Shown: piece by piece, positions 12,813 to 23,006 of the stretch
Numbering within the stretch: position 1 is the first letter of the stretch
Layout of the letters: each line of letters opens with the position of its first letter
Assembly: GCA_029780675.1 (NCBI GenBank)
Contig: JAKOYE010000092.1
Coordinates: forward strand, 37,407 to 101,406
Source of the DNA: Actinomycetes bacterium
Lineage (GTDB): Bacteria; Actinomycetota; Actinomycetes; Mycobacteriales; Mycobacteriaceae
Length of the DNA stretch: 64,000 nucleotides
Direction: 5' to 3'
Notes under the pieces: generated by a model
What the model was told of the DNA's origin: nothing
What the model saw: the letters and a program-made list of their open reading frames with translations, nothing else
Database searches by the model: none
Position numbers and translations under genes: made by a program

Positions 12813-14159
12813 TCAGCGGTAGCGCGGAAGCAGCCCGAAAACCTGCTTGATGATGGTCATCACCCAGGCCCCGGCATTGGTGCTGTGGAAACGGGGCCAG
12901 TTGAGTTGGAAGCTGACCACCCACGCCTGGCCGGTCCGGTCGACGGCGTACCAACTGAAGGTCAAGTCGCCGGGGAGGTTTCCGGCCTTGGCGCCGATAT
13001 ACGGCCACTCCTGCCGATCCAGGTCGATCCCGGCCACCTCGGACATGATGTCTCGTACCGGAGCGGCGGCGCCGACAGCCTCGTGCTGCAGCGCTGCGTG
13101 CACCCGACAGATGTCCTCTGCGGTGCCGTACCACTCGGCGCCGTAGGCGGACCCGGGTGAGTGGGTGCGCTTTGGATCCGGTTCGTAGGGGCGGGAATTC
13201 GCTTCCCGCAGGAGCACCGCCCGGTCGGCGGGCCCGGCTTGTTTCCACTGTTCGCGTACGTCCGGGTTGCCCCACCCGACCGCGAAGATCTCCCGCATGG
13301 TGGGGAAGGGCGTCATGCTGGCCGGATCGTGGTGGCCCGCATGGGCCAGCGCCTGCTCGACGGCACGGGTGCCGAGCCGTTCGATGAGTAGGTCGGTGGC
13401 CATGTTGTCGCTGGTCGCGATCATCTTCCCGGCAGCCTGACGCACCGTGATCTGGGACCCGGCGGGCAGTGTGTCGAACCCCGAGGAACCGAGTTTCTTG
13501 GCCTCGCTGGTGATGGTCAGGGTGTCGTCCCACCGGATCTTCCCGGCCAGTACCGCCTCCTCGACCGCGAACAACACGTAGGTCTTGAAGATCGAGGCCA
13601 GCGGAAGCGAGGTGGAAGTGTTTGCGCCGGCGACCTTTTCGCAGCGGCCCTCATCGACCTTGGAGACCATCCAGGAGTATCTGGCGCCGGTCTGGTTCAG
13701 TGCCGCGTCGACGTCCTTCCAGGCGTTGATCGTCGGCTTCTCGGTGGTGACGGTCATCCGGCTGACCATCGTCTGATCATTGATGTGCAGTTTGATCTCT
13801 TCGCGTGCGCCGAACGAACTGGTGACGTTCAGCGTCGCCCTGCCGGCGCGGATATCGAATGAGTTCAGCGTGTAGGGGCGGTCCCACCACAGCGAGTCCA
13901 TGATGGTCGTGACCGGCTTCACCATGTCCGGTGCCGCCAACGTCGAGACGCTGTGCGTTCCGATCGGCCAGTCGGAGTTGAGCATGTCCATGACCTGCTG
14001 GGCGCGGACACCCTGGGGGCTGTTCAGGCCGATGCGCAGACCGTCGGCCACCGGTGTCGCCGGGGCCTCGGCGCAACTGGTCGCCGCGGCGGCCGTGGTG
14101 ACGATCGCGACGGCGATCGCCAGCGCGCGGCGACTAACTCTTGTCGCTGGACCGCGCAA
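12813..14159 (-). CDS. lpqF: Beta-lactamase-like serine hydrolase lipoprotein (LpqF family)
   Basis: Signal peptide and lipobox RALAIAVAIVTTAAAATSC; SIFKTYVLFA (SxxK) and penicillin-binding-like domain; start inferred (TTG 14159), overlapping the mhuD 3' end. Confidence 0.8.
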   Translation of the reverse strand: MRGPATRVSRRALAIAVAIVTTAAAATSCAEAPATPVADGLRIGLNSPQGVRAQQVMDMLNSDWPIGTHSVSTLAAPDMVKPVTTIMDSLWWDRPYTLNSFDIRAGRATLNVTSSFGAREEIKLHINDQTMVSRMTVTTEKPTINAWKDVDAALNQTGARYSWMVSKVDEGRCEKVAGANTSTSLPLASIFKTYVLFAVEEAVLAGKIRWDDTLTITSEAKKLGSSGFDTLPAGSQITVRQAAGKMIATSDNMATDLLIERLGTRAVEQALAHAGHHDPASMTPFPTMREIFAVGWGNPDVREQWKQAGPADRAVLLREANSRPYEPDPKRTHSPGSAYGAEWYGTAEDICRVHAALQHEAVGAAAPVRDIMSEVAGIDLDRQEWPYIGAKAGNLPGDLTFSWYAVDRTGQAWVVSFQLNWPRFHSTNAGAWVMTIIKQVFGLLPRYR

Positions 14160-14451
14160 CGTCCAACACAACCTCGAACTCGAGGAGCTGGGCACCCGTC
14201 GACACCGGATTGGCCCGCTCGCCGGCATGTGCGGCGATGGCTGGGCCGCTGGCCCAGGATTGGAAGGCCTCCTCGGACTCCCACTGGGTGACGACGAAGT
14301 ACCGGGTCTCACCCTTGATCGGCCGCAGCAACTGGAATCCGAGGAATCCGGGCTGGTTGTCGACGGCGTGCGCCCGATTGGCGAACCGCTTCTCCAGCTC
14401 CGGGCCGGCGCCGGGAGGAACCTCGATTGCATTGATCTTGACCACGGCCAT
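14134..14451 (-). CDS. mhuD: Heme-degrading monooxygenase MhuD
   Basis: MAVVKINAIEVPPGAGPELEKRFANRAHAVDNQPGFLGFQLLRPIKGETRYFVVTQWESEEAFQ closely matches recalled Rv3592 MhuD. Confidence 0.92.
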   Translation of the reverse strand: MAVVKINAIEVPPGAGPELEKRFANRAHAVDNQPGFLGFQLLRPIKGETRYFVVTQWESEEAFQSWASGPAIAAHAGERANPVSTGAQLLEFEVVLDVARSSDKS

Positions 14452-14477
14452 GGCGCCAAGGTTACCGGCAGGATGGG

Positions 14478-15248
14478 GTGGTGAACTCAGTACCACTGAC
14501 CTTCCGTGGTGGCGGCGGGCACCCGATCGTGCTTGTGCACGGGCTCATGGGCAAGGGCAGCACCTGGGGACGCCAGCTGCCCTGGTTGGTCGGACTCGGT
14601 GCGGTGTACACCTATGACGCTCCGGGACACCGGGGCTGCGAAGCCGATGTGGCCCCACCGCTCGGTACCGAACGGTTCGTCGCCGACCTGGCGGCTGCGG
14701 TGGAGTCGCTCGGTACGCCGGTGGTACTCGTAGGGCATTCGATGGGCGGTTTGCACTCCTGGTGCCTGGCGGGCGATCGACCCGAGTTGGTTCGCGGCCT
14801 CGTGGTCGAAGACATGGCACCGGATTTCGTGGGCCGCACGACGGGTCCATGGGAGCCGTGGCTGCACGCACTACCGCGGGAGTTCCCCTCGGCTGAAGCG
14901 GTTTTCGAGGAGTTCGGCCAGGTGGCCGGGCAGTACTTCCTGGAGGCTTTCGACCGGACCCCGACCGGATGGCGGTTACACGGACAGCCATCGACCTGGA
15001 TCGCCATCGCGGCGGAATGGGGAACGCGGGACTACTGGCAACAGTGGTCGGCGGTGCGCGCCCCGACCCTGCTGATCGAGGCGGGGAATTCGGTGGCGCC
15101 GCCGGGTCAGATGCTGCGGATGCGGGACGTCGCGGCCTGCCCAGCCCGATACGTCCGCATTCCGGAGGCGGGCCATCTGGTGCATGACGACGCACCGCAG
15201 CGGTATCGCGAGGTGGTCGAGGAGTTCCTGGACTCGCTTCCGGACTGA
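14478..15248 (+). CDS. alpha/beta hydrolase (Rv3591c-like)
   Basis: VLVHGLMGKGSTW, LVGHSMGGLHSW nucleophile elbow, AGHLVHDDAPQRY. Confidence 0.9.
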   Translation: MVNSVPLTFRGGGGHPIVLVHGLMGKGSTWGRQLPWLVGLGAVYTYDAPGHRGCEADVAPPLGTERFVADLAAAVESLGTPVVLVGHSMGGLHSWCLAGDRPELVRGLVVEDMAPDFVGRTTGPWEPWLHALPREFPSAEAVFEEFGQVAGQYFLEAFDRTPTGWRLHGQPSTWIAIAAEWGTRDYWQQWSAVRAPTLLIEAGNSVAPPGQMLRMRDVAACPARYVRIPEAGHLVHDDAPQRYREVVEEFLDSLPD

Positions 15249-15260
15249 GCGACGGCGGCT

Positions 15261-15402
15261 TCTCAGCGGGCCTGGGGGCCCGCATCGTCGCCTTCGGTGT
15301 GCATGACTCGGCGTCTCAGCGGGCCTGGCGGCCCGCATCGTCGCCTTCGGTGTGCATGACTCGGCTTCTCAGCGGGCCTGGCGGCCCGCATCGTCGCCTT
15401 CG
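15261..15402. repeat. 53-bp tandem repeat (about 2.7 copies) at the 3' end of mutY
   Basis: TCTCAGCGGGCCTGGSGGCCCGCATCGTCGCCTTCG... begins at 15261, 15314 and 15367 (period exactly 53). Confidence 0.95.
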
Positions 15403-16265
15403 CCCGCCAGGGCGAATCGGCCGTCGCGGGTCTGTTCCACCAGGCCGTCCACCAGCAGTGAGTCCAGGGCCCGGTCCCGTTGCGCGGTGTCCGACAGCCA
15501 CACCACGTCCAGTTCGGCCCGTTCGACCGGAGCGGAACTGGCCCGCAGTACGTCGAGTAACCGACCGCGCACCTGACGGTCGGTGCCGGCGTAGCGCTGC
15601 GCCGTTCTGGCAGGGCTCTGCCCGGGTGGGAACCCGGCGGCCCGCCAGGCACACCGGTCCAGTGGGCAGTCGCCGCACCGTGGTGACCGTGCCGTGCACA
15701 CCGTCGCCCCGAGTTCCATCAGCGCCGCCGAGAACACCGCCGCCTCCGGCCCGTCCGGCAGCAGTGCCGCCACGGCGGTGTGATCGCGAACCGTCGAGGC
15801 GGGCCCGGCGTCGGCCCGACCGTCGACGGCCCGGGCGACCACCCGGCGGACGTTGGTGTCCACCACCGGCACCCGCATCCCGTAGGCGAAACAGGCCACC
15901 GCACGTGCCGTGTAGGCGCCCACTCCCGGCAGCGTCAGCAGCGTCTCGACGTCATCGGGCACCACATCGCCGTACTCGTCGGCGATCACCGTCGCGCATT
16001 CGTGCAGCCGTTTGGCCCGGCGCGGGTACCCCAGCTTCCCCCAGGCGCGCAGCACATCCGCCGCGCCGGCCGCGGCCGTCGCCGAGGGCGTCGGCCAGCG
16101 CCGCACCCAATCCACCCAGATCGGCGCGACCCGGGCCACCGGGGTCTGCTGCAGCATGAACTCGCTGACCAGAATCTGCCAGGCGGTGGTGCCCGGCGCC
16201 CGCCAGGGCAGGTCGCGGCGAGCCTTCTCGTACCAGCCCAGGAGATCGGCGGCAGGGATGCTCAT
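15369..16265 (-). CDS. mutY: A/G-specific adenine glycosylase
   Basis: MLQQTPVARVAPIWVDWVRRWP, LPGVGAYTARAVACFAYG (HhH), C-X6-C-X2-C-X5-C Fe-S motif CTARSPRCGDCPLDRC. Confidence 0.95.
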   Translation of the reverse strand: MSIPAADLLGWYEKARRDLPWRAPGTTAWQILVSEFMLQQTPVARVAPIWVDWVRRWPTPSATAAAGAADVLRAWGKLGYPRRAKRLHECATVIADEYGDVVPDDVETLLTLPGVGAYTARAVACFAYGMRVPVVDTNVRRVVARAVDGRADAGPASTVRDHTAVAALLPDGPEAAVFSAALMELGATVCTARSPRCGDCPLDRCAWRAAGFPPGQSPARTAQRYAGTDRQVRGRLLDVLRASSAPVERAELDVVWLSDTAQRDRALDSLLVDGLVEQTRDGRFALAGEGDDAGRQAR

Positions 16266-16293
16266 CGACTGCCCGCGAACCGGGCAGGGCACA

Positions 16294-16920
16294 ATGACCC
16301 GCATGGCCAAGACCAGTCCGGCGTCCGCGTGGAAGGCACTGAAGGAGGGTAACGAGCGCTTCGTGGCCGGTCGTCCCGAGCATCCGAGCCAGAGCATCGA
16401 ACACCGCGCGGGTCTCGCGGTGGCGCAACGACCGACCGCGGTGGTGTTCGGCTGCGCCGATAGCAGGGTGGCCGCAGAGATCATTTTCGACCAGGGTCTG
16501 GGCGACGTGTTCGTGGTCCGCACCGCCGGTCACGTGATCGACTCCGCCGTGCTCGGCTCCATCGAATACGCCGTCACTGTTCTCGACGTCCCGTTGATCG
16601 TGGTGTTGGGCCACGACAGTTGCGGGGCCGTTCAGGCGACCATCGCGGCGCTGGACGAGGGAAAGGTGCCCGGTGGGTTCGTCCGCGATGTCGTCGAGCG
16701 GGTGACACCGTCGATCATGCTGGGCCGCCGTGACGGATTGACCAGGGTCGACGAGTTCGAGACACGGCACGTCATCGAGACGGGCTCGCAACTGCTGGCG
16801 CGCTCCACGGCGATCGCCGACCGGGTCGCCCAGGGCGCCGCGGCCATCGTCGGCGTCACCTACCAACTGGCCGACGGCCGCATCGTTCTGCGCGAGCATC
16901 TCGGCGACATCGGGGAGTAG
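16294..16920 (+). CDS. canB: beta-carbonic anhydrase
   Basis: AVVFGCADSRVAAEIIFDQGLGDVFVVRTAGHV...VLGHDSCGAVQA; Rv3588c position. Confidence 0.94.
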   Translation: MTRMAKTSPASAWKALKEGNERFVAGRPEHPSQSIEHRAGLAVAQRPTAVVFGCADSRVAAEIIFDQGLGDVFVVRTAGHVIDSAVLGSIEYAVTVLDVPLIVVLGHDSCGAVQATIAALDEGKVPGGFVRDVVERVTPSIMLGRRDGLTRVDEFETRHVIETGSQLLARSTAIADRVAQGAAAIVGVTYQLADGRIVLREHLGDIGE

Positions 16921-16982
16921 CGGCAGGCGATCAGTCCCGCATAAGGCAAGACGACACGCCGGGCGAGGTCGGACGGCTCGCG

Positions 16983-17798
16983 GTGACCTCGCCTTACGGT
17001 GGAAACGTGCTGGATCTTGAACCGCATGGCCCGCTGCCGCCGCAGATCTACTGGCGGCGTCGCGGACTGGCGCTCGGCATCGCCGCAGTGGTCATCGCGA
17101 TCGTCGTCGGCGTGTTGATTGCCGTGTTCGGTAAGTCCGAGCCCGCCAACACCGCCACCACCTCCGCCACCGTGAAATCCGAGGCGACCCAGAGCCCGGG
17201 ACAGATTCCGCAGCCGGAGAACAAGACTCCCGTCGTTCCGCCGGCGCAGGCCGGCCCGCCGCCGACGCCCACCGAGACGGCGGCGGTGGCGCCACCGCCG
17301 GTTCTGCAGGCCGGCGACGACTGCCCGGACTCCAACCTCGCGGTCAAAGGCGTCACCAATGCGCCCCAGTACGTGATCGGTGATCAGCCCAAGTTCACCA
17401 TGGTCGTCACCAACATCGGACTGGTCGCGTGCAAGCGTGATGTAGGCGCAGCCGTGTTGGCCGCCTATGTGTATTCGCTGGACAACAGCCGACTGTGGTC
17501 CAACCTCGACTGCGCCCCGTCCAACGAGACCCTGGTCAAGACCTTCAACCCCGGCGAGCAGGTGACCACCGAGGTGACCTGGACCGGGATGGGTTCGGCA
17601 CCGCAGTGCCCGCTGCCCCGGGAGCCGATCGGTCCGGGTACCTACAACCTGGTCGTGCAGTTGGGCAATCTCCGCTCGGCGGCCGTGCCCTTCATCCTCA
17701 CCGACGCCCCTCCGCCGCCACCGGTCGAGCCCGCGCCGGGCGGTGAACCCGCTCCGGCGCCGGTGGAGGGACAGCCGGCCCCTGCCCCGGCGGGCTGA
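16983..17798 (+). CDS. Conserved mycobacterial single-pass membrane protein (Rv3587c-like)
   Basis: TM segment GLALGIAAVVIAIVVGVLIAVFG, Pro-rich linker, DUF-type extracellular domain; synteny. Confidence 0.8.
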   Translation: MTSPYGGNVLDLEPHGPLPPQIYWRRRGLALGIAAVVIAIVVGVLIAVFGKSEPANTATTSATVKSEATQSPGQIPQPENKTPVVPPAQAGPPPTPTETAAVAPPPVLQAGDDCPDSNLAVKGVTNAPQYVIGDQPKFTMVVTNIGLVACKRDVGAAVLAAYVYSLDNSRLWSNLDCAPSNETLVKTFNPGEQVTTEVTWTGMGSAPQCPLPREPIGPGTYNLVVQLGNLRSAAVPFILTDAPPPPPVEPAPGGEPAPAPVEGQPAPAPAG

Positions 17799-17806
17799 CT
17801 CGGTTG

Positions 17807-18913
17807 CTACAGCATCCGGTCGGTGATCGTCGACTCGGCCAGCTGTGCGAGTCCCTCGCGGACGTGGCGGGCCCACATCTCCCCAATCCCGTCCACGGAC
17901 TGCAGGTCACTGGCGCTCGCCGCCAACAGGCCCTGGAGCGAGCCGAACCGGCGAACCAGTAGGTCGACATGGCCGAACTGCAACCGGGGGATACCCGACA
18001 TCGCTCGGTAACCGCGGGCGCTGAGCGCGGAATCCTGCGCCTCGGAGGTGGACGGATACCCGAAAACCCTTGCCAGTGCGGTGAAGTCGAGCAATTCGGT
18101 GTCCGACAGCGAATCGAGTTCGGCCAGCGTTGAAGCGACTTGAGAATTCGATGGCGCCTGGGGGCTGGCATGGTAGTCCCTGGCGATGAGTTCCCGGGCG
18201 TTGTCGTTTCCGCCGAGAAGCTCCTCGAGTTGCAGCCGCAACTGCCGGCCGTCGGTGCCGAGTTCTACCGCGTCATTGTCGATTTCGAGCCCGATGCGGC
18301 GAACCATCTCCAGGCGTTGCACCACGGTCATGACATCCCTCAGCGTGACGAAATCTTCGATCTCGGCGGTGGAGAGTTGCCGGGACACCTCGTCGAGCCT
18401 GGCCTTGTAACGCTCCAGAGTCGCAACGGCCTGATTCGCCCGGGACAGGATGGTCGCGGAATCGGCGACCACGTGACGATCGCCCCCCACGTAGACGGTC
18501 ACCAGATTCATCGAGTGGCTGACCGAGATCACCGGAAAACCGGTCTGGATGGCGGTGCGTTCGGCCGAGCGGTGCCGGGTGCCGGACTCATCTGTGGGGA
18601 TCGTCGGATCCGGAACCAACTGGACGTTGGCGCGCAGGATCCGGTCTCCGGTGGTGGAGAGAACGACCGCGCCGTCCATCTTCGACAGTTCGCGGAGTCG
18701 GGTGGCCGCGAAGCTGACATCGAGCGAGAAACCGCCGTCGCAGATCGACTCGACTCGCTCGTTGTAGCCCAGCACGATCAGGGCACCCGTGCGGCCGCGC
18801 AGGATGCGTTCCAGTCCGTCGCGCAGCGCGGTACCCGGTGCCAGCCGGCCGATCGTCTCCCGCAACGTGGTGGCCGTCGGCGGTGCGCTGCTGGGACGGT
18901 TGGCGTTGTTCAC
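17807..18913 (-). CDS. disA: DNA integrity scanning / diadenylate cyclase DisA
   Basis: [47 protein letters not shown] (DGA/RHR motifs), C-terminal HhH. Confidence 0.96.
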   Translation of the reverse strand: MNNANRPSSAPPTATTLRETIGRLAPGTALRDGLERILRGRTGALIVLGYNERVESICDGGFSLDVSFAATRLRELSKMDGAVVLSTTGDRILRANVQLVPDPTIPTDESGTRHRSAERTAIQTGFPVISVSHSMNLVTVYVGGDRHVVADSATILSRANQAVATLERYKARLDEVSRQLSTAEIEDFVTLRDVMTVVQRLEMVRRIGLEIDNDAVELGTDGRQLRLQLEELLGGNDNARELIARDYHASPQAPSNSQVASTLAELDSLSDTELLDFTALARVFGYPSTSEAQDSALSARGYRAMSGIPRLQFGHVDLLVRRFGSLQGLLAASASDLQSVDGIGEMWARHVREGLAQLAESTITDRML

Positions 18914-18919
18914 AGCCGG

Positions 18920-20404
18920 TTATTGTCCACCGCGGGACCCCGGTCGCCCGAACGCCGGCCGGATTCCGGCCCGAACGGGCGGCTCCTCAGGGAAAGCAGG
19001 CGCCAGACTGATCTCGCCGAGCGTCCGCAATGCATCGACGATGGTGGCGGATTCCAGGGTGCGCAGGCCCGGTGGGGGCGCCCCGCAGCCGACCGGCACG
19101 ACGGCGACGCCGAAACCCAGGCGGGCGGCCTCGGCGAGCCGTCGGTCCATGCCCGTGACCCGGCGCAGATCCCCGGCCAGACCGATCTCGCCGAACACCA
19201 CGGTGTCGGCGGGTAGCGGGCAGCCGGTTGCGGCAGAGGCCATCGCGGCGGCGACCGCGAGGTCTGACGACGGATCGGTCAGCCGCATCCCGCCGACAGT
19301 CGAGAGGTAGATGTCGAGCAGGCCCAGGGGAACCTTTGCGCGCTCGTGGATCACCGCGGTGATCATCGCAACCCGGGACTGATCGACTCCGCTCACCACC
19401 GTCCGCCGTGGGGAGTTCTCGCTGGGCGGTGAGGTCAGCAGGGCCTGGATCTCGCCGATCAACGCTCGCTTGCCGTCGAGAGTGACGGTTACCGCGGTGC
19501 CGGGCACCGGCTGGGCCCGCTGTTCGAGGAACAGCCCGGACGGATCAGCGATACCCTCGATTCCGTTGTCGTGCAGCAGGAAACATCCGACTTCGTCCGC
19601 AGCGCCGAACCGGTTCTTGACGCCCCGGACCATTCGGATCGGGGTGTTGCGGTCGCCCTCGAAATGCAGAACAACATCGACGAGGTGCTCCAGGGCCCGG
19701 GGGCCCGCGATCGCGCCGTCCTTGGTCACGTGGCCGACGAGGATCATCGCCACCCCGGTGGACTTTGCGGCCGAGGTGAGCGCGGCCGTGACCGCGCGCA
19801 CCTGGGTGACGCCACCGGACACGCCATCGGTGTCGGAGGCGGACATGGTCTGCACGGAATCGACGATCACCAGCGACGGGTCGACGGCCTCGATATGTCC
19901 GAGCACGGTGTTCACATCGGATTCGGCGGCCAGGTACATCTCGTCGTGGGTACAGCCGGTTCGGCCGGCCCGCATCCGGATCTGGCCCGCCGACTCCTCA
20001 CCGGAGATGTACAGGGCGCGCCGGCCGGACTGTGCCCACCGGTGAGCCACCTCGAGGAGCAGCGTCGACTTTCCGACACCGGGATCGCCGGCGAGCAGGC
20101 TCACCGACCCCGGCACCACACCACCACCCAGGACCCGGTCCAGTTCGGCAACCCCGGTGGGGAAGTGGCGAGTGCGGTCGGGGTCCACCGACGTGATGGG
20201 AACGGCCGGGGTCGAGGGAGTGAGGGGACGGTGCGATCTGCCGGCCGCCGCCGTCGTGAAGACGGCGACCTCCTCCACGGTGCCCCACGTTCCGCAGCCG
20301 GGACAGCGGCCGAGCCATTTCCCGGTGACGTGATGGCAGTCCGTACAGCGGTACTGCGCCCGAGGTTTCGCCACGCCGCCGAGGCTAACGACTGGCCCTG
20401 ACAA
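18920..20404 (-). CDS. radA: DNA repair protein RadA
   Basis: C4 zinc motif [45 protein letters not shown]. Confidence 0.96.
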   Translation of the reverse strand: MSGPVVSLGGVAKPRAQYRCTDCHHVTGKWLGRCPGCGTWGTVEEVAVFTTAAAGRSHRPLTPSTPAVPITSVDPDRTRHFPTGVAELDRVLGGGVVPGSVSLLAGDPGVGKSTLLLEVAHRWAQSGRRALYISGEESAGQIRMRAGRTGCTHDEMYLAAESDVNTVLGHIEAVDPSLVIVDSVQTMSASDTDGVSGGVTQVRAVTAALTSAAKSTGVAMILVGHVTKDGAIAGPRALEHLVDVVLHFEGDRNTPIRMVRGVKNRFGAADEVGCFLLHDNGIEGIADPSGLFLEQRAQPVPGTAVTVTLDGKRALIGEIQALLTSPPSENSPRRTVVSGVDQSRVAMITAVIHERAKVPLGLLDIYLSTVGGMRLTDPSSDLAVAAAMASAATGCPLPADTVVFGEIGLAGDLRRVTGMDRRLAEAARLGFGVAVVPVGCGAPPPGLRTLESATIVDALRTLGEISLAPAFPEEPPVRAGIRPAFGRPGSRGGQ

Positions 20405-20440
20405 ACTCAGTCAGCGCCGGGTCCTCATTGCGCCGACTGG

Positions 20441-20986
20441 TCAGGCGTCGCCAGCGGAGATCGGTACCGCCACGGTGGCCTTGCCGGCCTTCTCGAACGT
20501 GAAGGTGAAGTTGTAGTTCAGCCCGTTGGTGATCGGTTCGGTCAGGGTCACCAGCACGCCCGCGGGAGCATCCGATGCGGCCTGGCCCGCCGGCTGCGCG
20601 CCGTTCATCTGCTGGGCACCGGTCGGCTCGGCGGGAGCGTTGAGAACCAACGCTCCGGCGGCCGGGATCGCGCCGCTGCCGGTGAGGGATACCTCGCCGA
20701 CCTCGGAGGTGATGCTCAGCAGCTTGTCGTCGTTGTCCGGCGAGTTGTTCGCGGCGACGAGAACCAGCGGAACGACCGTACCGGGCTGGAGGAAGTCGCT
20801 GGACTGCTCGGCCTGCAGGTGGACATTGCGGAGGGCGATGTCCTTGATGTTGGCCGAGGTGCCGTTGACGGCGGACTCCTGGGTCGCGGTCTGAGCGATC
20901 TGCCCGGAACTGCAGCCGGTGACGACCAGACCGCAGGCAGCCAGGCCCGCGGTGGCGGCGGTGAGGCGGGTAGTCAAGCGGTTCAC
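20441..20986 (-). CDS. lpqE: Lipoprotein LpqE
   Basis: VNRLTTRLTAATAGLAACGLVVTGCSS lipobox, PCu_AC-like domain; between radA and carD. Confidence 0.85.
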   Translation of the reverse strand: MNRLTTRLTAATAGLAACGLVVTGCSSGQIAQTATQESAVNGTSANIKDIALRNVHLQAEQSSDFLQPGTVVPLVLVAANNSPDNDDKLLSITSEVGEVSLTGSGAIPAAGALVLNAPAEPTGAQQMNGAQPAGQAASDAPAGVLVTLTEPITNGLNYNFTFTFEKAGKATVAVPISAGDA

Positions 20987-21273
20987 AGCGGCCTCCTGCG
21001 TGGCAGATCGGCCGGCATCGTGGCAGCCGACCGTGGTTTGACTGCGCACCATAGTCGACTGCGCAGCCGTCGACTATGCACAGTAGTAGGTGGTGCGGCT
21101 GGACGGTAGCCAAGCCGTGATCTGGGTGCCGACCTTTTTCGCCGGGCCGGTGGCGCGCCACTGTGCGCGGTTTCGATACACGAATCACTGGGCCTGTCAA
21201 CCCCCCGATTCGGTGGCGGTGCCCCTGACCTGCAACGTTGGGCTACCGGGGAGGATGCCCCGTGCTAACATAG

Positions 21274-21786
<513 letters not shown>

Positions 21787-21847
21787 CTGTCGGCCGGATC
21801 GGTGGAGCTGCCGGAGGCAGTGAGCACATCGACGTCCGAGGCCTGAT

Positions 21848-22507
21848 GTGCCGGAGACAGTCGCAGTAGTCCCGGCTGCCGGTAGCGGCGAACGTCTTGG
21901 TGCCGGAATCGCCAAGGCCTTCGTCGAACTCGGTGGCCGCACCCTTCTGGAACTCGCCGTCGATGGGCTCCATGCCTCGGGGGTCGTCCAACGGATCGTT
22001 GTCGCCGTACCGGTGAACCGGGTGGACGAGACGGCGGATCTGCTGGGGGACCGTGCCGCCGTGGTGGCCGGCGGGCCGGAGCGACTCGACAGCGTCCGCC
22101 TGGCACTCGCTGCGGTGGGCGACCCCGAGTTCGTTCTCGTCCATGACGCCGCCAGGCCGCTGACCCCGGCCGACCAGATCCGTCGGGTAGTCGAGGCACT
22201 GCGCGACGGGCAACGAGCGGTCATCCCGGTCCTGCCCGTCGTCGACACCATCAAGGCCGTCGACGCCAATGGTGTCGTCCTGGGCACCCCCGAACGGTCC
22301 GGATTGCGCGCCGTCCAAACCCCGCAGGGCTTCGAAACCGCACTTCTGCGCCGCGCCTACGACCGGGCCGGTGCGGCGACCGACGACGCCGCACTGGTCG
22401 AGAACCTGGGGGTGCCGGTGCATACCGTCGCCGGTGACCCCCTGGCGTTCAAGATCACCACCCCTTTGGATTTGCGGTTGGCCTCGGCAGTGGTTGATTC
22501 CCGGTGA
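21848..22507 (+). CDS. ispD: 2-C-methyl-D-erythritol 4-phosphate cytidylyltransferase
   Basis: [36 protein letters not shown]. Confidence 0.95.
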   Translation: MPETVAVVPAAGSGERLGAGIAKAFVELGGRTLLELAVDGLHASGVVQRIVVAVPVNRVDETADLLGDRAAVVAGGPERLDSVRLALAAVGDPEFVLVHDAARPLTPADQIRRVVEALRDGQRAVIPVLPVVDTIKAVDANGVVLGTPERSGLRAVQTPQGFETALLRRAYDRAGAATDDAALVENLGVPVHTVAGDPLAFKITTPLDLRLASAVVDSR

Positions 22508-22514
22508 TGGACTC

Positions 22515-22994
22515 GTGACCCTGCCCCGGGTCGGCGTCGGTACCGACGTCCACCCCATCGAGAACGGCCGGCCGTGCTGGCTGCTCGGCCTGCTGTTCGA
22601 CGACGCTGATGGCTGCTCCGGGCACTCCGACGGGGACGTGGCCGTGCATGCACTCTGTGACGCGCTGCTCTCGGCATCCGGTCTCGGCGACCTCGGCAGC
22701 GTGTTCGGGGTCGATCAGCCGCGGTGGCGCGGGGTTACCGGAGCGCAGATGCTGACCCACGTCAGAGATCTGCTGGCCGCCAACGGATTCACCGTCGGCA
22801 ACGCCGCGGTACAGGTCATCGCCAATCGCCCCAAGGTCGGGCCGCGTCGCGAAGAAGCCCAACGGGTGCTCGCCGCCCTGCTCGGCGCGCCGGTGTCGGT
22901 GTCGGCGACCACCACGGACGGGCTGGGACTCACCGGCCGCGGGGAGGGAATGGCCGCGGTCGCCACCGCCCTCGTCGTCGAGACGGCCCGGTAA
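22515..22994 (+). CDS. ispF: 2-C-methyl-D-erythritol 2,4-cyclodiphosphate synthase
   Basis: [36 protein letters not shown] start 22515. Confidence 0.95.
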   Translation: MTLPRVGVGTDVHPIENGRPCWLLGLLFDDADGCSGHSDGDVAVHALCDALLSASGLGDLGSVFGVDQPRWRGVTGAQMLTHVRDLLAANGFTVGNAAVQVIANRPKVGPRREEAQRVLAALLGAPVSVSATTTDGLGLTGRGEGMAAVATALVVETAR

Positions 22995-23006
22995 GCTGCG
23001 ACGTCG

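Noticed and set aside
15261-15402. Possible CRISPR array
   Set aside because: Units are directly tandem with no unique spacers and overlap the mutY coding end; no cas genes in the window.
17807-20404. disA-radA pairing as a novel system
   Set aside because: Well-known conserved neighbourhood in actinobacteria and firmicutes.
22724-23006. N-terminal extension of cysS in the track ORF
   Set aside because: Overlaps ispF in another frame; the CysRS fold begins at GTG 23007.
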